This document shows, in pieces, positions 10,398-19,700 of a DNA stretch of 64,000 nucleotides (positions within the stretch are counted from its first letter, which is position 1; every line of letters starts with the position of its first letter). The position numbers and the translations under genes are program-made. The notes under the pieces were generated by a model. That model searched no databases, was not told the origin of the DNA, and saw only the letters and a program-made list of their open reading frames with translations. Origin of the DNA: Shinella zoogloeoides (GTDB lineage Bacteria > Pseudomonadota > Alphaproteobacteria > Rhizobiales > Rhizobiaceae); contig NZ_CP093528.1 of NCBI RefSeq assembly GCF_022682305.1, forward strand, positions 248,001 through 312,000, given 5' to 3'.

Positions 10398-10781
10398 ATG
10401 AAACGCGAATCGATCAATGCCAAAAATGCACCCGCTCCGCGTGGCGGCTATTCGCAGGCCGTGAAGATCGAGGATTTCAAGACACTGGTCTTCATCAGCG
10501 GCCAGATCCCCGTTGCCGATGACGACAAGGTGCCGGAGACCTTCGAGGATCAGGCGCGGCTCGTCTGGCGCAATATCGACGCACAGTTGAAGGCCGCGGG
10601 CATGACGAAAGCCGATCTCGTGAAGGTCACGACCTTCCTTTCCGACCGGCACCACGCCACCGCCAACCGCGAGATTCGCAGCGATTATCTCGGCGGCATC
10701 GCCCCGGCGATGAGCGTCGTCATCTGCTCGATCTTCGACGAGAAATGGCTGCTCGAAGTCGAGGCCATCGCAGCGCAATGA
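10398..10781 (+). CDS. RidA family (YjgF/UK114) protein inside the leucine operon
   Basis: A 127-residue single-domain protein. RidA features include VFISGQIPVADD, the central TTFLSD and the C-terminal EVEAIAAQ. The canonical arginine of RidA active sites in the CRVEIEA-type ending region is not obvious, so deaminase activity is uncertain. Classical RidA hydrolyses reactive enamine/imine intermediates of amino-acid metabolism. It lies 12 bp after mccB and 14 bp before mccA, with AGGAGG upstream of its ATG, so it is co-expressed with the carboxylase subunits it separates. Confidence 0.88.
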   Translation: MKRESINAKNAPAPRGGYSQAVKIEDFKTLVFISGQIPVADDDKVPETFEDQARLVWRNIDAQLKAAGMTKADLVKVTTFLSDRHHATANREIRSDYLGGIAPAMSVVICSIFDEKWLLEVEAIAAQ

Positions 10782-10795
10782 GAACCGGAGTCGGG

Positions 10796-12781
10796 ATGTT
10801 CAGAAAGATCCTCATCGCCAACCGCGGCGAAATCGCCTGCCGGGTCATCCGCACCGCAAGGCGCATGGGTGTGGCGACGGTCGCCGTCTATTCCGATGCC
10901 GACCGCAATGCGCTGCATGTCGAGATGGCGGATGAAGCAATCCGCATCGGTCCAGCGGAAGCGGCGGGAAGCTACCTGAACATTGCCGCGATCATCGAGG
11001 CGGCGAGGGCGAGCGGCGCGGAGGCGGTGCATCCCGGCTACGGCTTTCTTTCTGAAAATCCTGATTTCGTCGAGGCGGTGGAGGCCGCCGGCCTCGTCTT
11101 CATCGGCCCCTCGGCAAGCGCTATCCGCGCCATGGGCCTGAAGGACGCCGCCAAGGCGCTGATGGAAAAGGCGGGCGTTCCCGTCGTGCCCGGCTATCAC
11201 GGTGAGCGGCAGGACGCCGCCTTCCTTGCCGGCGAGGCGACGGCCATCGGTTATCCGGTGCTGATCAAGGCGCGCGCCGGCGGCGGCGGCAAGGGCATGC
11301 GGCGGGTGGATGACCCCGCCGATTTTTCCGCCGCGCTGGAAAGCGCGCGCCGCGAGGGCGAAAGCGCATTCGGCGACGGCCGCGTGCTGGTCGAGAAATA
11401 CATGGCCAAGCCTCGCCATATCGAGGTGCAGGTCTTCGGTGATGGGCATGGCAATGTCGTGCATCTCTTCGAGCGCGACTGCTCGCTTCAGCGCCGTCAC
11501 CAGAAGGTCATCGAGGAAGCGCCGGCGTCCGGCATGACGGCGCAGATGCGCGAGGCGATGGGAGCGGCGGCGGTGCGGGCCGCGGCGGCCATCGGCTATA
11601 GCGGCGCGGGCACGGTGGAATTCATCGCCGACGTTTCCGAAGGCCTGAGGCAGGACCGTTTCTATTTCATGGAAATGAACACGCGCCTGCAGGTGGAGCA
11701 TCCGGTGACGGAGGCGATCACCGGTCTCGACCTCGTCGAATGGCAGCTCCGCGTTGCGGCGGGCGAGCCTCTGCCGAAGCGACAGGAGGAGCTTTCCATC
11801 GACGGCTGGGCCTTCGAGGCGCGGCTTTATGCGGAGAATCCGGCGCGCGACTTCCTGCCCGCGACCGGCCGTCTTTCCGTTTTCGACCTGCCGGATAGCG
11901 CGCGCATCGATTCCGGCGTGCGCGCGGGCGATATCGTCACGCCCTATTACGACCCGATGATCGCCAAGGTCATCACCCATGGGGCGACGCGGGCGGAGGC
12001 GCTGGCGCGGCTGGAGGCGGCGCTGGAAAAGAGCCGTGTCGGCGGGGTGACGACGAATGCCGGTTTCCTCGTCCGGCTCTGCCGCCTGCCGGCCTTTGCT
12101 GCCGGCGATGTCGATACCGGCCTGATCGGTCGGGCAGGCGAGGGGCTGCTGGTCGAACCTGACGCGTCTGAAGAGGCTTTTGCCCTCGCCGCCCTCTCGG
12201 CGCTCGGCCTTCTCGAAACGCCGGCCGGTTCGGACCCCTGGACCCATATCCGCGGTTTCCGCCTGTGGGGGGAAGCGGCACGGACGGTGTTCCTCGATCA
12301 TGGCGGGGCGGAACATGCGCTGCGTGTCGTCATGCTCGGCGGCAGGCGCTTCCGTCTCGATCATAACGACCTCTCGACGGAAGTCGGCCTCCTCTCGGTG
12401 GATGATGATTCCATCCGGCTGGACTGTGACGGCCATGTGTTTTCCGCAACCGTGCATCGCGATGCGACCGGTATCGCGGTCTTCTTCGGCGGGCATGCCC
12501 ATGCCTTTGCGATCGCGGAGGAAGCCGGTCATCACGGCGAGGCGGCGGCGGGCGGGGACCGGCTTTCGGCCCCGATGCCGGGCCTGGTGCGCATCGTCTC
12601 GGCGGTGCCGGGCGCACGGGTCGCCAGGGGCGAGGCGCTCGTCACCATGGAAGCGATGAAGATGGAGCTGGTGCTGGCCGCGCCCCGCGACGGGGTGGTG
12701 GCGGCGGTGCCGGTGGCGGTGGGTGACCAGGTGGCGGAGGGCGCGCTCCTCCTGTCGCTGGAGCCCGAGGAGGCGGCATGA
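10796..12781 (+). CDS. mccA: Methylcrotonyl-CoA carboxylase alpha (biotin) subunit
   Basis: A 661-residue protein. The biotin carboxylase domain spans about residues 1-450: FRKILIANRGEIACRVIRTA at the start, GGGGKGMRRV ATP-grasp loop, ERDCSLQRRHQKVIEEAP, FYFMEMNTRLQVEHPVTE. A central BT domain follows, then a C-terminal biotinyl domain with TMEAMKMELVL, the lysine at about residue 622 being the biotin site. The start at 10796 is chosen because the conserved N-terminus begins there; the longer open frame runs into ridA. It makes carboxybiotin with ATP and bicarbonate for MccB. The stop overlaps the mvaB ATG by four bases. Confidence 0.95.
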   Translation: MFRKILIANRGEIACRVIRTARRMGVATVAVYSDADRNALHVEMADEAIRIGPAEAAGSYLNIAAIIEAARASGAEAVHPGYGFLSENPDFVEAVEAAGLVFIGPSASAIRAMGLKDAAKALMEKAGVPVVPGYHGERQDAAFLAGEATAIGYPVLIKARAGGGGKGMRRVDDPADFSAALESARREGESAFGDGRVLVEKYMAKPRHIEVQVFGDGHGNVVHLFERDCSLQRRHQKVIEEAPASGMTAQMREAMGAAAVRAAAAIGYSGAGTVEFIADVSEGLRQDRFYFMEMNTRLQVEHPVTEAITGLDLVEWQLRVAAGEPLPKRQEELSIDGWAFEARLYAENPARDFLPATGRLSVFDLPDSARIDSGVRAGDIVTPYYDPMIAKVITHGATRAEALARLEAALEKSRVGGVTTNAGFLVRLCRLPAFAAGDVDTGLIGRAGEGLLVEPDASEEAFALAALSALGLLETPAGSDPWTHIRGFRLWGEAARTVFLDHGGAEHALRVVMLGGRRFRLDHNDLSTEVGLLSVDDDSIRLDCDGHVFSATVHRDATGIAVFFGGHAHAFAIAEEAGHHGEAAAGGDRLSAPMPGLVRIVSAVPGARVARGEALVTMEAMKMELVLAAPRDGVVAAVPVAVGDQVAEGALLLSLEPEEAA

Positions 12782-13653
12782 GCCGGCGCGTCGAAATCGT
12801 CGAGATGGCGGCCCGCGACGGGCTGCAGAACGAGAAGAAGATCATCCCTTCCGCCGACAAGATCGCGCTGATCGACCTTCTGTCCGGCTGCGGTTTCGAG
12901 CGTATCGAGGCGACGAGTTTCGTCAGTCCCAAATGGGTGCCGCAACTGGCCGACGGGGCCGCCGTGATGGCGGGCATTACGCGCCGCCCGGGCGTTTCCT
13001 ATGCGGCGCTGGTGCCGAACATGAAGGGCTACGAGGCGGCGAAGGCGGCCGGTGTCAACGAGGTCGCCGTCTTCCTTTCGGCGTCCGAGGGGTTTTCCCG
13101 CGCCAATCTCAACTGCTCCATTGCCGAAAGCATCGAGCGCGCCCGTCCGGTCGCGGAGGCGGCGAAGGCGGACGGTCTCTTGCTGCGGGGTTATGTGAGT
13201 TGCGTCGTGCAGTGCCCCTATGACGGGCCGGTCGAACCCTGTGCCGTGGCGCGGGTGACGGGCCAGCTTCTGCGCCTCGGCTGCCATGAGGTGAGCCTTG
13301 GCGACACCATCGGCCGGGCGCGGCCCGCCGAGGTCGCGGCCATGCTGGATGTCGTGCTCGCCGTCGCCTTCCCGGAAAACCTGGCAGGTCATTTCCACGA
13401 TACGAACGGGCTGGCGCTCGACAATATCCGCGTGGCGCTGGATCATGGTCTCACCGTCTTCGACGCTTCGGTCGGCGGTCTCGGCGGCTGCCCCTATGCG
13501 CCGGGTGCGCGCGGCAATGTCGATACGCTTGCCGTCGCCGACATGCTGGCATCGGAAGGCTACGAGACGGGGCTGGACCGGCAGAAGCTGACGGCGGCGG
13601 CTGCCTTCGCGCGGCGGATCACCGGCAAGGACGATACAAGGAAGAGCGCGTAG
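12778..13653 (+). CDS. mvaB: Hydroxymethylglutaryl-CoA lyase
   Basis: A 291-residue TIM-barrel lyase of the HMGL family. It begins VEIVEMAARDGLQNEKK, whose D-x-L-Q region binds substrate and metal. It has EVSLGDTIGRA and GHFHDTNGLAL (metal-binding histidines), and ends with the signature GGLGGCPYAPGARGN carrying the catalytic-loop cysteine. It splits HMG-CoA to acetyl-CoA and acetoacetate, the last step of leucine breakdown. It overlaps mccA by ATGA, so translation is coupled. Confidence 0.95.
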   Translation: MSRRVEIVEMAARDGLQNEKKIIPSADKIALIDLLSGCGFERIEATSFVSPKWVPQLADGAAVMAGITRRPGVSYAALVPNMKGYEAAKAAGVNEVAVFLSASEGFSRANLNCSIAESIERARPVAEAAKADGLLLRGYVSCVVQCPYDGPVEPCAVARVTGQLLRLGCHEVSLGDTIGRARPAEVAAMLDVVLAVAFPENLAGHFHDTNGLALDNIRVALDHGLTVFDASVGGLGGCPYAPGARGNVDTLAVADMLASEGYETGLDRQKLTAAAAFARRITGKDDTRKSA

Positions 13654-13683
13654 CGGGCCGCGAGTGCGCAGGAGATTCAAGGC

Positions 13684-14481
13684 ATGACTTTTGAGACCCT
13701 TTCGGTTGCCGTCGACCGGCGCGGCGTGGCGACCCTCATGCTGTGCCGTCCCGCCCAGCACAACGCGCTCTCCGGCCTGATGATCCGCGAACTGACCGCC
13801 GCTGCCGGCATGCTGGGAGAAGACAAGGCGGTGCGCCTCGTCGTGTTGACGGGCGAGGGCGAGAGTTTTTGCGCGGGTGGCGATCTCAACTGGATGAAGG
13901 CGCAGATCGCGGCGACGCGCGGGGAGCGCATTGCCGAGGCCCGCCACCTTGCCTTGATGCTGAAGGCGCTGCGCGACCTGCCGAAGCCGCTGATCGCCCG
14001 CGTCAACGGCCCGGCCTATGGCGGCGGCGTCGGGCTGATCAGCGTCTGCGATGCCGCAATCGCCGTGGAGGGCGCGCGTTTCGGCCTGACGGAAACCCGC
14101 CTCGGCCTCATCCCGGCAACGATCAGCCCCTATGTCGCCGCCCGCATCGGCCCGGCCGCCTTCCTGCGTTTGGCTACCTCCGCCCGGCTCTTCGATAGCG
14201 GAGCCGCCGAGCGGATCGGCCTCCTGAGCGGTATCGTCGTGCCGGAGGCGTTGGATAAGGCGGTGGAGGCGGAGATCGCGCCTTATTTCTCGGCCTCGCC
14301 GGAGGCCGTGGCGGCATCGAAGGCTTTGGCGCATGCGCTGGCCCCGCCGATTGATGACACGCTCATAGAGATGACGCTGACGCGGCTTGCCGATACCTGG
14401 GAGACGCCCGAGGCGGCGGAAGGGATCGCGGCCTTTCTGGAGAAGCGCAAGGCGAAATGGGTGGTCGACGCGAAGGCGTGA
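13684..14481 (+). CDS. liuC: Enoyl-CoA hydratase, probable methylglutaconyl-CoA hydratase
   Basis: A 265-residue crotonase-fold protein. The oxyanion-hole segments are SFCAGGDLNWMK (residues about 61-72) and NGPAYGGGVGLISVCD (about 108-123). RFGLTETRLGLIPATISPYV follows, which is typical of methylglutaconyl-CoA hydratases. The specific substrate is inferred from the operon: it supplies HMG-CoA to the lyase just upstream. The ATG is preceded by AGGAG, 31 bp after mvaB. It is the last gene of the leucine block; an interspersed repeat follows. Confidence 0.9.
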   Translation: MTFETLSVAVDRRGVATLMLCRPAQHNALSGLMIRELTAAAGMLGEDKAVRLVVLTGEGESFCAGGDLNWMKAQIAATRGERIAEARHLALMLKALRDLPKPLIARVNGPAYGGGVGLISVCDAAIAVEGARFGLTETRLGLIPATISPYVAARIGPAAFLRLATSARLFDSGAAERIGLLSGIVVPEALDKAVEAEIAPYFSASPEAVAASKALAHALAPPIDDTLIEMTLTRLADTWETPEAAEGIAAFLEKRKAKWVVDAKA

Positions 14482-14504
14482 TTGGAAAGGTTCCTCAGCC
14501 TAAC

Positions 14505-14625
14505 TCTCTCCCCACAAGCGAGGAGAGGGGACTTGCCCCACGAACCGTTATTGTCTGGCAAGCCGGCGCGGCATATCGCTTCTCGCCGCAGCCAAGGAGA
14601 ACGTGCCGGCAGGCGGATGAAGGGC
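14505..14625. repeat. Interspersed palindromic repeat of rhizobial type
   Basis: Between two convergent genes. CTCTCC...GGAGAG forms a small hairpin at 14506-14526. The right part (14593-14624) reads AAGGAGAACGTGCCGGCAGG then CGGATGAAGGG, the complement of a sequence repeated between genes in many rhizobial chromosomes. Recognised from memory; copy number cannot be counted here. Confidence 0.55.
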
Positions 14626-14636
14626 AACACCCACTG

Positions 14637-16721
14637 CTACTCGATGAATACCCGCACGCTCGCCGCCCGCCCGGCGGCATCGATCACCGTCAGCGTCGAG
14701 AAGCCTGCGCCCTCCGGCATCCACTGCGTCGTGCGCCGGCGCGAGGCGTCGGGCAGCACCTTGCCGTTGGCGAGCCAGCGGAAGGGCGCGCGGCCGCCCT
14801 GGAGCTTCAGGATGAGCGGTGAGAGGTCTGCGCCCGCAGTCGCGCCGAGTTCCACATGCGCGCCTTCCGGCGGATAGACGATCTCGGGGGCGGGTTCGCG
14901 TGCGACGGTCGCGACGAGGCCGCTTGCCGTCGTCGAGAAGCGGCGAAGGCTTGCCGGGAGTTCGGACTGGGCGATACGCACCGCGCCGGCCGGCGCGCGG
15001 GGGAGCGCGGTGATGGCAACGCCCGAGCGCGCGAAGGCCTCGAAGAGGATGGGCGCGGCGGAGCCGTAGCCCGTCAGGCCCGGCACGGCGCCGTTATCGG
15101 CGCGGCCGACCCAGACGCCGAGCACATGCCGGCCGTCGTAGCCGACGGACCAGGCGTCGCGGTAGCCATAGCTCGTTCCCGTCTTGTAGGCGATGCCGAG
15201 GCGGCGGCTGCCGGCGGGCGGCGTGACGCCGGAAAGAACGTCCGAGACCTGCCAGACGGCGACGGGATCGAGCAGCGGATCGCCGCCGATGACCTTCGCA
15301 TCGCCCGTGATACCGTCGCCGAGCTGCACCGGCATGCCGCGATTGGCAAGCGCGGCATAGAGCTGGGTGAGGTCACGCAATGTGATGCCGAGACCGCCGA
15401 GGCCGATGGCAAGGCCGGGCGTCTCGCCCAGCGGCAGTTCGGGCCGCACCTCGGCGCGGCGGAAGCGCACCATCATGCGCGTCGGCCCGACGGCTTCGAG
15501 CAGGCGCACGGCGGGCACGTTGAGCGAAAGCTGCAGGGCTTTGCGCACGCTGACATCACCCTGATAGGTCATGTCGAAATTGCGCGGGCGGTAGCCGGAA
15601 AAGTCGGAGGGGCGGTCCTCGACGATGGTTTCCTGCGCGACAAGGCCCTCCTCGAAGGCAAGGCCGTAGATGAAGGGTTTCAGCGCCGAGCCGGGCGAAC
15701 GGCGGATGCGCGTCATGTCGATCCAGCCGGCACGGCTGCCGTCGAAATAGTCCGCCGAGCCGACCTCGCCGAGGATTTCGCCGGTGCGGGCGTCGGCCAT
15801 CACCATGGCGATGGAGATTTTCGGCCCGAGCCGTTCGGCCGCCTCGCGGGCGACGGTTTCCAGCCCGTCCTGCACCGTGCGGTCGAGCGATGTCTTGTGC
15901 TCGGTTGCCTTCGGGTCCTTGCGTAGTGCCAGTTCGGAAAGGTGCGCGGCATAGGAGGGGAGCTGGCGGCGGCGGTCGGGCACGGCTTCGGCGCTCGCGC
16001 GCTCGGCCTCGCCCTCGCCGATGACCTCGGAGACGGCCATGCGGGTCAGGACGCGCTCGCGGGCCTTTTCCGCAACGTCGCGATGCCGGTCGGGGCGGCG
16101 CTTTTCGGGAAGCTGCGGCAGGGCGACGAGCAGGGCGGCCTCGGCAACGGAAAGGCGCTTCGGCTCCTTGCCGAACCAGGCAAGGCTTGCCGCGCGCACG
16201 CCCTCCAGATTGCCGCCATAGGGCGCGAGGGTCAGGTAGAGGTCGAGGATTTCCGCCTTGGAAAGCCGCCGTTCGAGCTGGATGGCGCGGGCCATCTGGC
16301 GCAGCTTCGCCAGCATTGAACGGTTCTCGCGCGGCTCGATCAGCCGGGCGACCTGCATGGAGAGCGTGGATGCACCGGAAACGATGCGGCCATTGGTGAC
16401 GAACTGGCCGGCGGCGCGCAGCAGCGCCAGGGGGTCGATGCCGGAATGCTCTTCAAAACGCCTGTCCTCATAGGCGACGAGCATGCGCAGGAACTGCGGA
16501 TCGACATCGGCGGCCGTGGTCTTCAGCCGCCAATGGCCCTCCGGCGTCGCGAAGGCGCGCAGCAGGCGGCCGTCGCGGTCGAGCACTTCCTTCGAGACGG
16601 TCTCCGCCACCGCGACGGGCGGCGGATAGGCGCGGTCCGCATAATCCAGCCCGAAGGCGAGGGCGGCGATGGCCGCCGCCCCGCTTGCGGAACCGATGAG
16701 GAGCTTGCGCCAGAGCGCCAT
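14637..16721 (-). CDS. pbpC: Penicillin-binding protein 1C
   Basis: A 694-residue bifunctional peptidoglycan synthase. An N-terminal membrane anchor (residues 7-25) is followed by the GT51 glycosyltransferase domain: AYEDRRFEEHSGIDP, GASTLSMQVARL, LDLYLTLAPYGGNLEGVRAA. The transpeptidase domain has the active-site motif S-x-x-K in SPGSALKPF (near residue 345), SLN near 405 and KTGTS near 514. The last ~90 residues match the PBP1C C-terminal (BiPBP_C) domain. It lies 12 bp downstream of the alpha-2-macroglobulin gene on the same strand, the pairing known from many Gram-negatives. Confidence 0.95.
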   Translation of the reverse strand: MALWRKLLIGSASGAAAIAALAFGLDYADRAYPPPVAVAETVSKEVLDRDGRLLRAFATPEGHWRLKTTAADVDPQFLRMLVAYEDRRFEEHSGIDPLALLRAAGQFVTNGRIVSGASTLSMQVARLIEPRENRSMLAKLRQMARAIQLERRLSKAEILDLYLTLAPYGGNLEGVRAASLAWFGKEPKRLSVAEAALLVALPQLPEKRRPDRHRDVAEKARERVLTRMAVSEVIGEGEAERASAEAVPDRRRQLPSYAAHLSELALRKDPKATEHKTSLDRTVQDGLETVAREAAERLGPKISIAMVMADARTGEILGEVGSADYFDGSRAGWIDMTRIRRSPGSALKPFIYGLAFEEGLVAQETIVEDRPSDFSGYRPRNFDMTYQGDVSVRKALQLSLNVPAVRLLEAVGPTRMMVRFRRAEVRPELPLGETPGLAIGLGGLGITLRDLTQLYAALANRGMPVQLGDGITGDAKVIGGDPLLDPVAVWQVSDVLSGVTPPAGSRRLGIAYKTGTSYGYRDAWSVGYDGRHVLGVWVGRADNGAVPGLTGYGSAAPILFEAFARSGVAITALPRAPAGAVRIAQSELPASLRRFSTTASGLVATVAREPAPEIVYPPEGAHVELGATAGADLSPLILKLQGGRAPFRWLANGKVLPDASRRRTTQWMPEGAGFSTLTVIDAAGRAASVRVFIE

Positions 16722-16733
16722 CGCCGTTTCCCC

Positions 16734-19700
16734 TTACTCGGCCTTGACGACCTGCATGCGGCCGGTCGCGGTGCGGGCGGAGAACTGCGGACGATACATG
16801 TCCTCCACCTGCGCGGCCGGCAGGTCATAGGTGCCGGGGGTGACGGCGCGCACGACATAGGCGAGCGTCACGTCGCGGTTGTCGCCCTCGCTGCGGTTGA
16901 AGGCGGCGACGAAGCGGTCGTAGCGGAACTCCGTATGCGCCGCTTCCGTCTCGCCGAGCCAGTCGAAGTTCGAAAGCTTCGCGCTGTCGACAAGGCTCGG
17001 ATTGTCGATCTCGAACCCGGCGGGCAGGAGGTCGGTGATGATGATGCGCGAGGCCCAGTCATTGTGCTCCGTCGCCTTCAGCACCACGACGTAACGCTCG
17101 TTCTGTGTCGCCTCGGTGATGTTCGCCTCCTCGCCGTCGAGCGTGTAGTAGGTGCGTTCGATGGAGAAGCCGTCGCCGCCCGCGGGCAGGGGATCGGCAG
17201 GGGCGGCCACCGTCGTCAGCACGGCGGAGACGGGCTCGTTCGTGCGGTTGGCGACGGTCAGCGGATTTTCCAGCAGCGACTTGCCCGTCATCTGTGCGGC
17301 ATAGCCGCCGGCGTGTTCGGCGCCGTTGATTTCGAGCTTCAGGTCCTTGTCGGCATCCCGCACGGAGCGCGCGGCAAGCAGCATCCAGGTCTGTTCCTGC
17401 GTACTGGTCCAGCGCTTGTCCTCCCATTGCTTGGCAACCTGCTTGGAAAGGTCCGGAATGATGGTCGGGACCGGCCGGGCTTCCGCCGCAAGCGCCAGGA
17501 TCGCGGCGCCGTCGCGCAGCGACGAGCCGTAGTCGGTGCGCGAGAGGCTGGCGTTCATGGCGGTTTCGCGGGAAAGGCCGAGCGCGTTGGAGAAGATCGT
17601 CATCGAGCGCTGGGCATCGCCATAGAGGCCGAGCGCGCCGCCGATCTGCGCGCGGGCGAGCGGCGAGGAGAATTCCGAGAGCTTCGTGTCGGCATAGTAG
17701 CGCAGATCGCTGATCGCGGCCTTGCGGTTGCGGGCGAGCACATAGAGGGCATAGGCGATCTCGTTGCCCTGAGTGGAGACGTTCACGTCATAGGAGATGG
17801 AATTCTGCAGGTTGGAAAGGGCCTGCAGCATCGCCTGCTCCGGCACGTCGAACTTCTGTTCGCGGGCGCGGGTCAGGAAGTCCGTGACGAAGGCGTCGAG
17901 CCAGAGGTCGCCGTAGCCCGGAGACCAGAGGCCGAAGCTGCCGGAGGAGGACTGGTTGGCGAGCACGCGATAGATCGCATCCTGCACTCGCTTCTGTGTC
18001 TCCGGGTCCTCCGGCAGGCCGGACTGCTTGGAGAGTTCGCTGAGATAGAGCAGCGGCAGCGCGCGGCTGGTCGTCTGCTCCGTGCAGCCATAGGGGTAGC
18101 GGTCGAGCGCCATCAGCAGGGCCGGGATGACGAAGGCCGCGGCGCGCGAGACGCTGAGGCTGACGGACGCGTCGGCAAGCTGGCTGTCTGCCAGAAGCTG
18201 GTCGTCGATGGTGAGGCTGCCATTGGCGGCGATCTCGATCGGCCGGCGCGTGGTGATCGGCATGGCGGCCGGGCGGACCGGCACGTTGAGCGCCTGTTCC
18301 AGCGACATGCCGGAACCGTTGGTGAGCTTGACCGTCACGAGGCCGTCGCCCGCCTCGCCGCCGATGAGCGGCAGGGTGAGCGCGGTCTTGCCGCCGGGCG
18401 TGAGCTGGATCGTCTGGCCCGCGCCTGATTGTTCGACCATCACGGAGGCGTTGTGGGTGATCTCGACCGTGTAGTCGCCGGCAGGTGCATCCGTGTTGGC
18501 GATATCGAGGCGCAGGTCCGAACGGTCCCCGGGGGCGAGGAACTTCGGCAGGCTCGCGGTCACGACGACAGGATCGCGGATCACGACGTCCTTGGATGCG
18601 CTGCCGACGCCGGTCTTCGTCCAGGCGACGGCCATAACGCGGGCGGTGCCGTTGAACTGCGGGATGTCGAAGCTGACCTTGGCATTTCCGTCAGCATCGA
18701 GCTTCACGGGACCGGCGAAGAAGGCGACGAGCTTTTCCTTCGGCGGATCGCCCTGGAGCGCGCCTTCGCCGCCGTCGCCGCCGGTGCGCAGCCGCCCGGT
18801 GGCGCCGAGCGAGCCGTCGATCAGGCGGCCGTAGAGGTCGCGGATTTCCATGCCGAGGCGGCGCTGGCCGAAGTACCAGCCGGCCGGATCAGGCGCTTCA
18901 TAGCGGGTGAGGTTGAGGATGCCGACGTCGACCGCGGCCACCGTGACATAGGCCTCCTCGTTCGCGCCAGCACCGGCGACCTTCAGCGAAATGTCGAGCG
19001 GCTGGCGCGGCAGGGTCTTTTCCGGCACGTCGAGCGCGATATCGAGCTTGCGATCGGCCGGGTCGACCTTCAGCCAGGTGATGCCGATGGCGCGCATCGG
19101 CATGCGGCTTTCCTGGTCCGAGCCGGGGCGGAAGAGTGTCGCCGTGACATAGGAGCCGGAGCCCCACGCTTCGGTCACGGGGATTTCCACCTCGCCGCCT
19201 TCCGCGCCGATGCTGGCGGTCTGGGTGGAGACGAGGCTTTCGGCGCCGACCGTGATGAGAAGCTGGCCGGCATGGCGCGGCGAGACCTTCAGCTTCGCCG
19301 TGTCGCCGATCGCATAGCTTTCCTTGTCTAGCGAGATTTCCAGTGCGTCGGGTGTTTCCGTCGAGCTTGCCGCGACATACCAGCCGGCATCGAATTCCAC
19401 GCTGGTCGCCGGTCCATCGGGCTCGGCGCTTTCGACTTCGAGGCGGTAGCGGCCCCAGGTGACGGGTGCGGAGATACGACCGCCGTCTGCGGTGACGTCG
19501 AGCGTGCCGTTGGCGATCTGCTTCGTCGTCATGACAGGCTCGTAACGCCAGGAGCTCCCCTCGCGATACCATTGGTAATTGCGCTCGATCTCCAGCAGCT
19601 TCCAGGGCATGCCCTGCATCGCCTCGCGCTTGCCATCGGGATCGACGGCGACGACGTGGAAGTTGGCGACACTGTTTTCCGAAAGGTCGCCGCCAAATTC

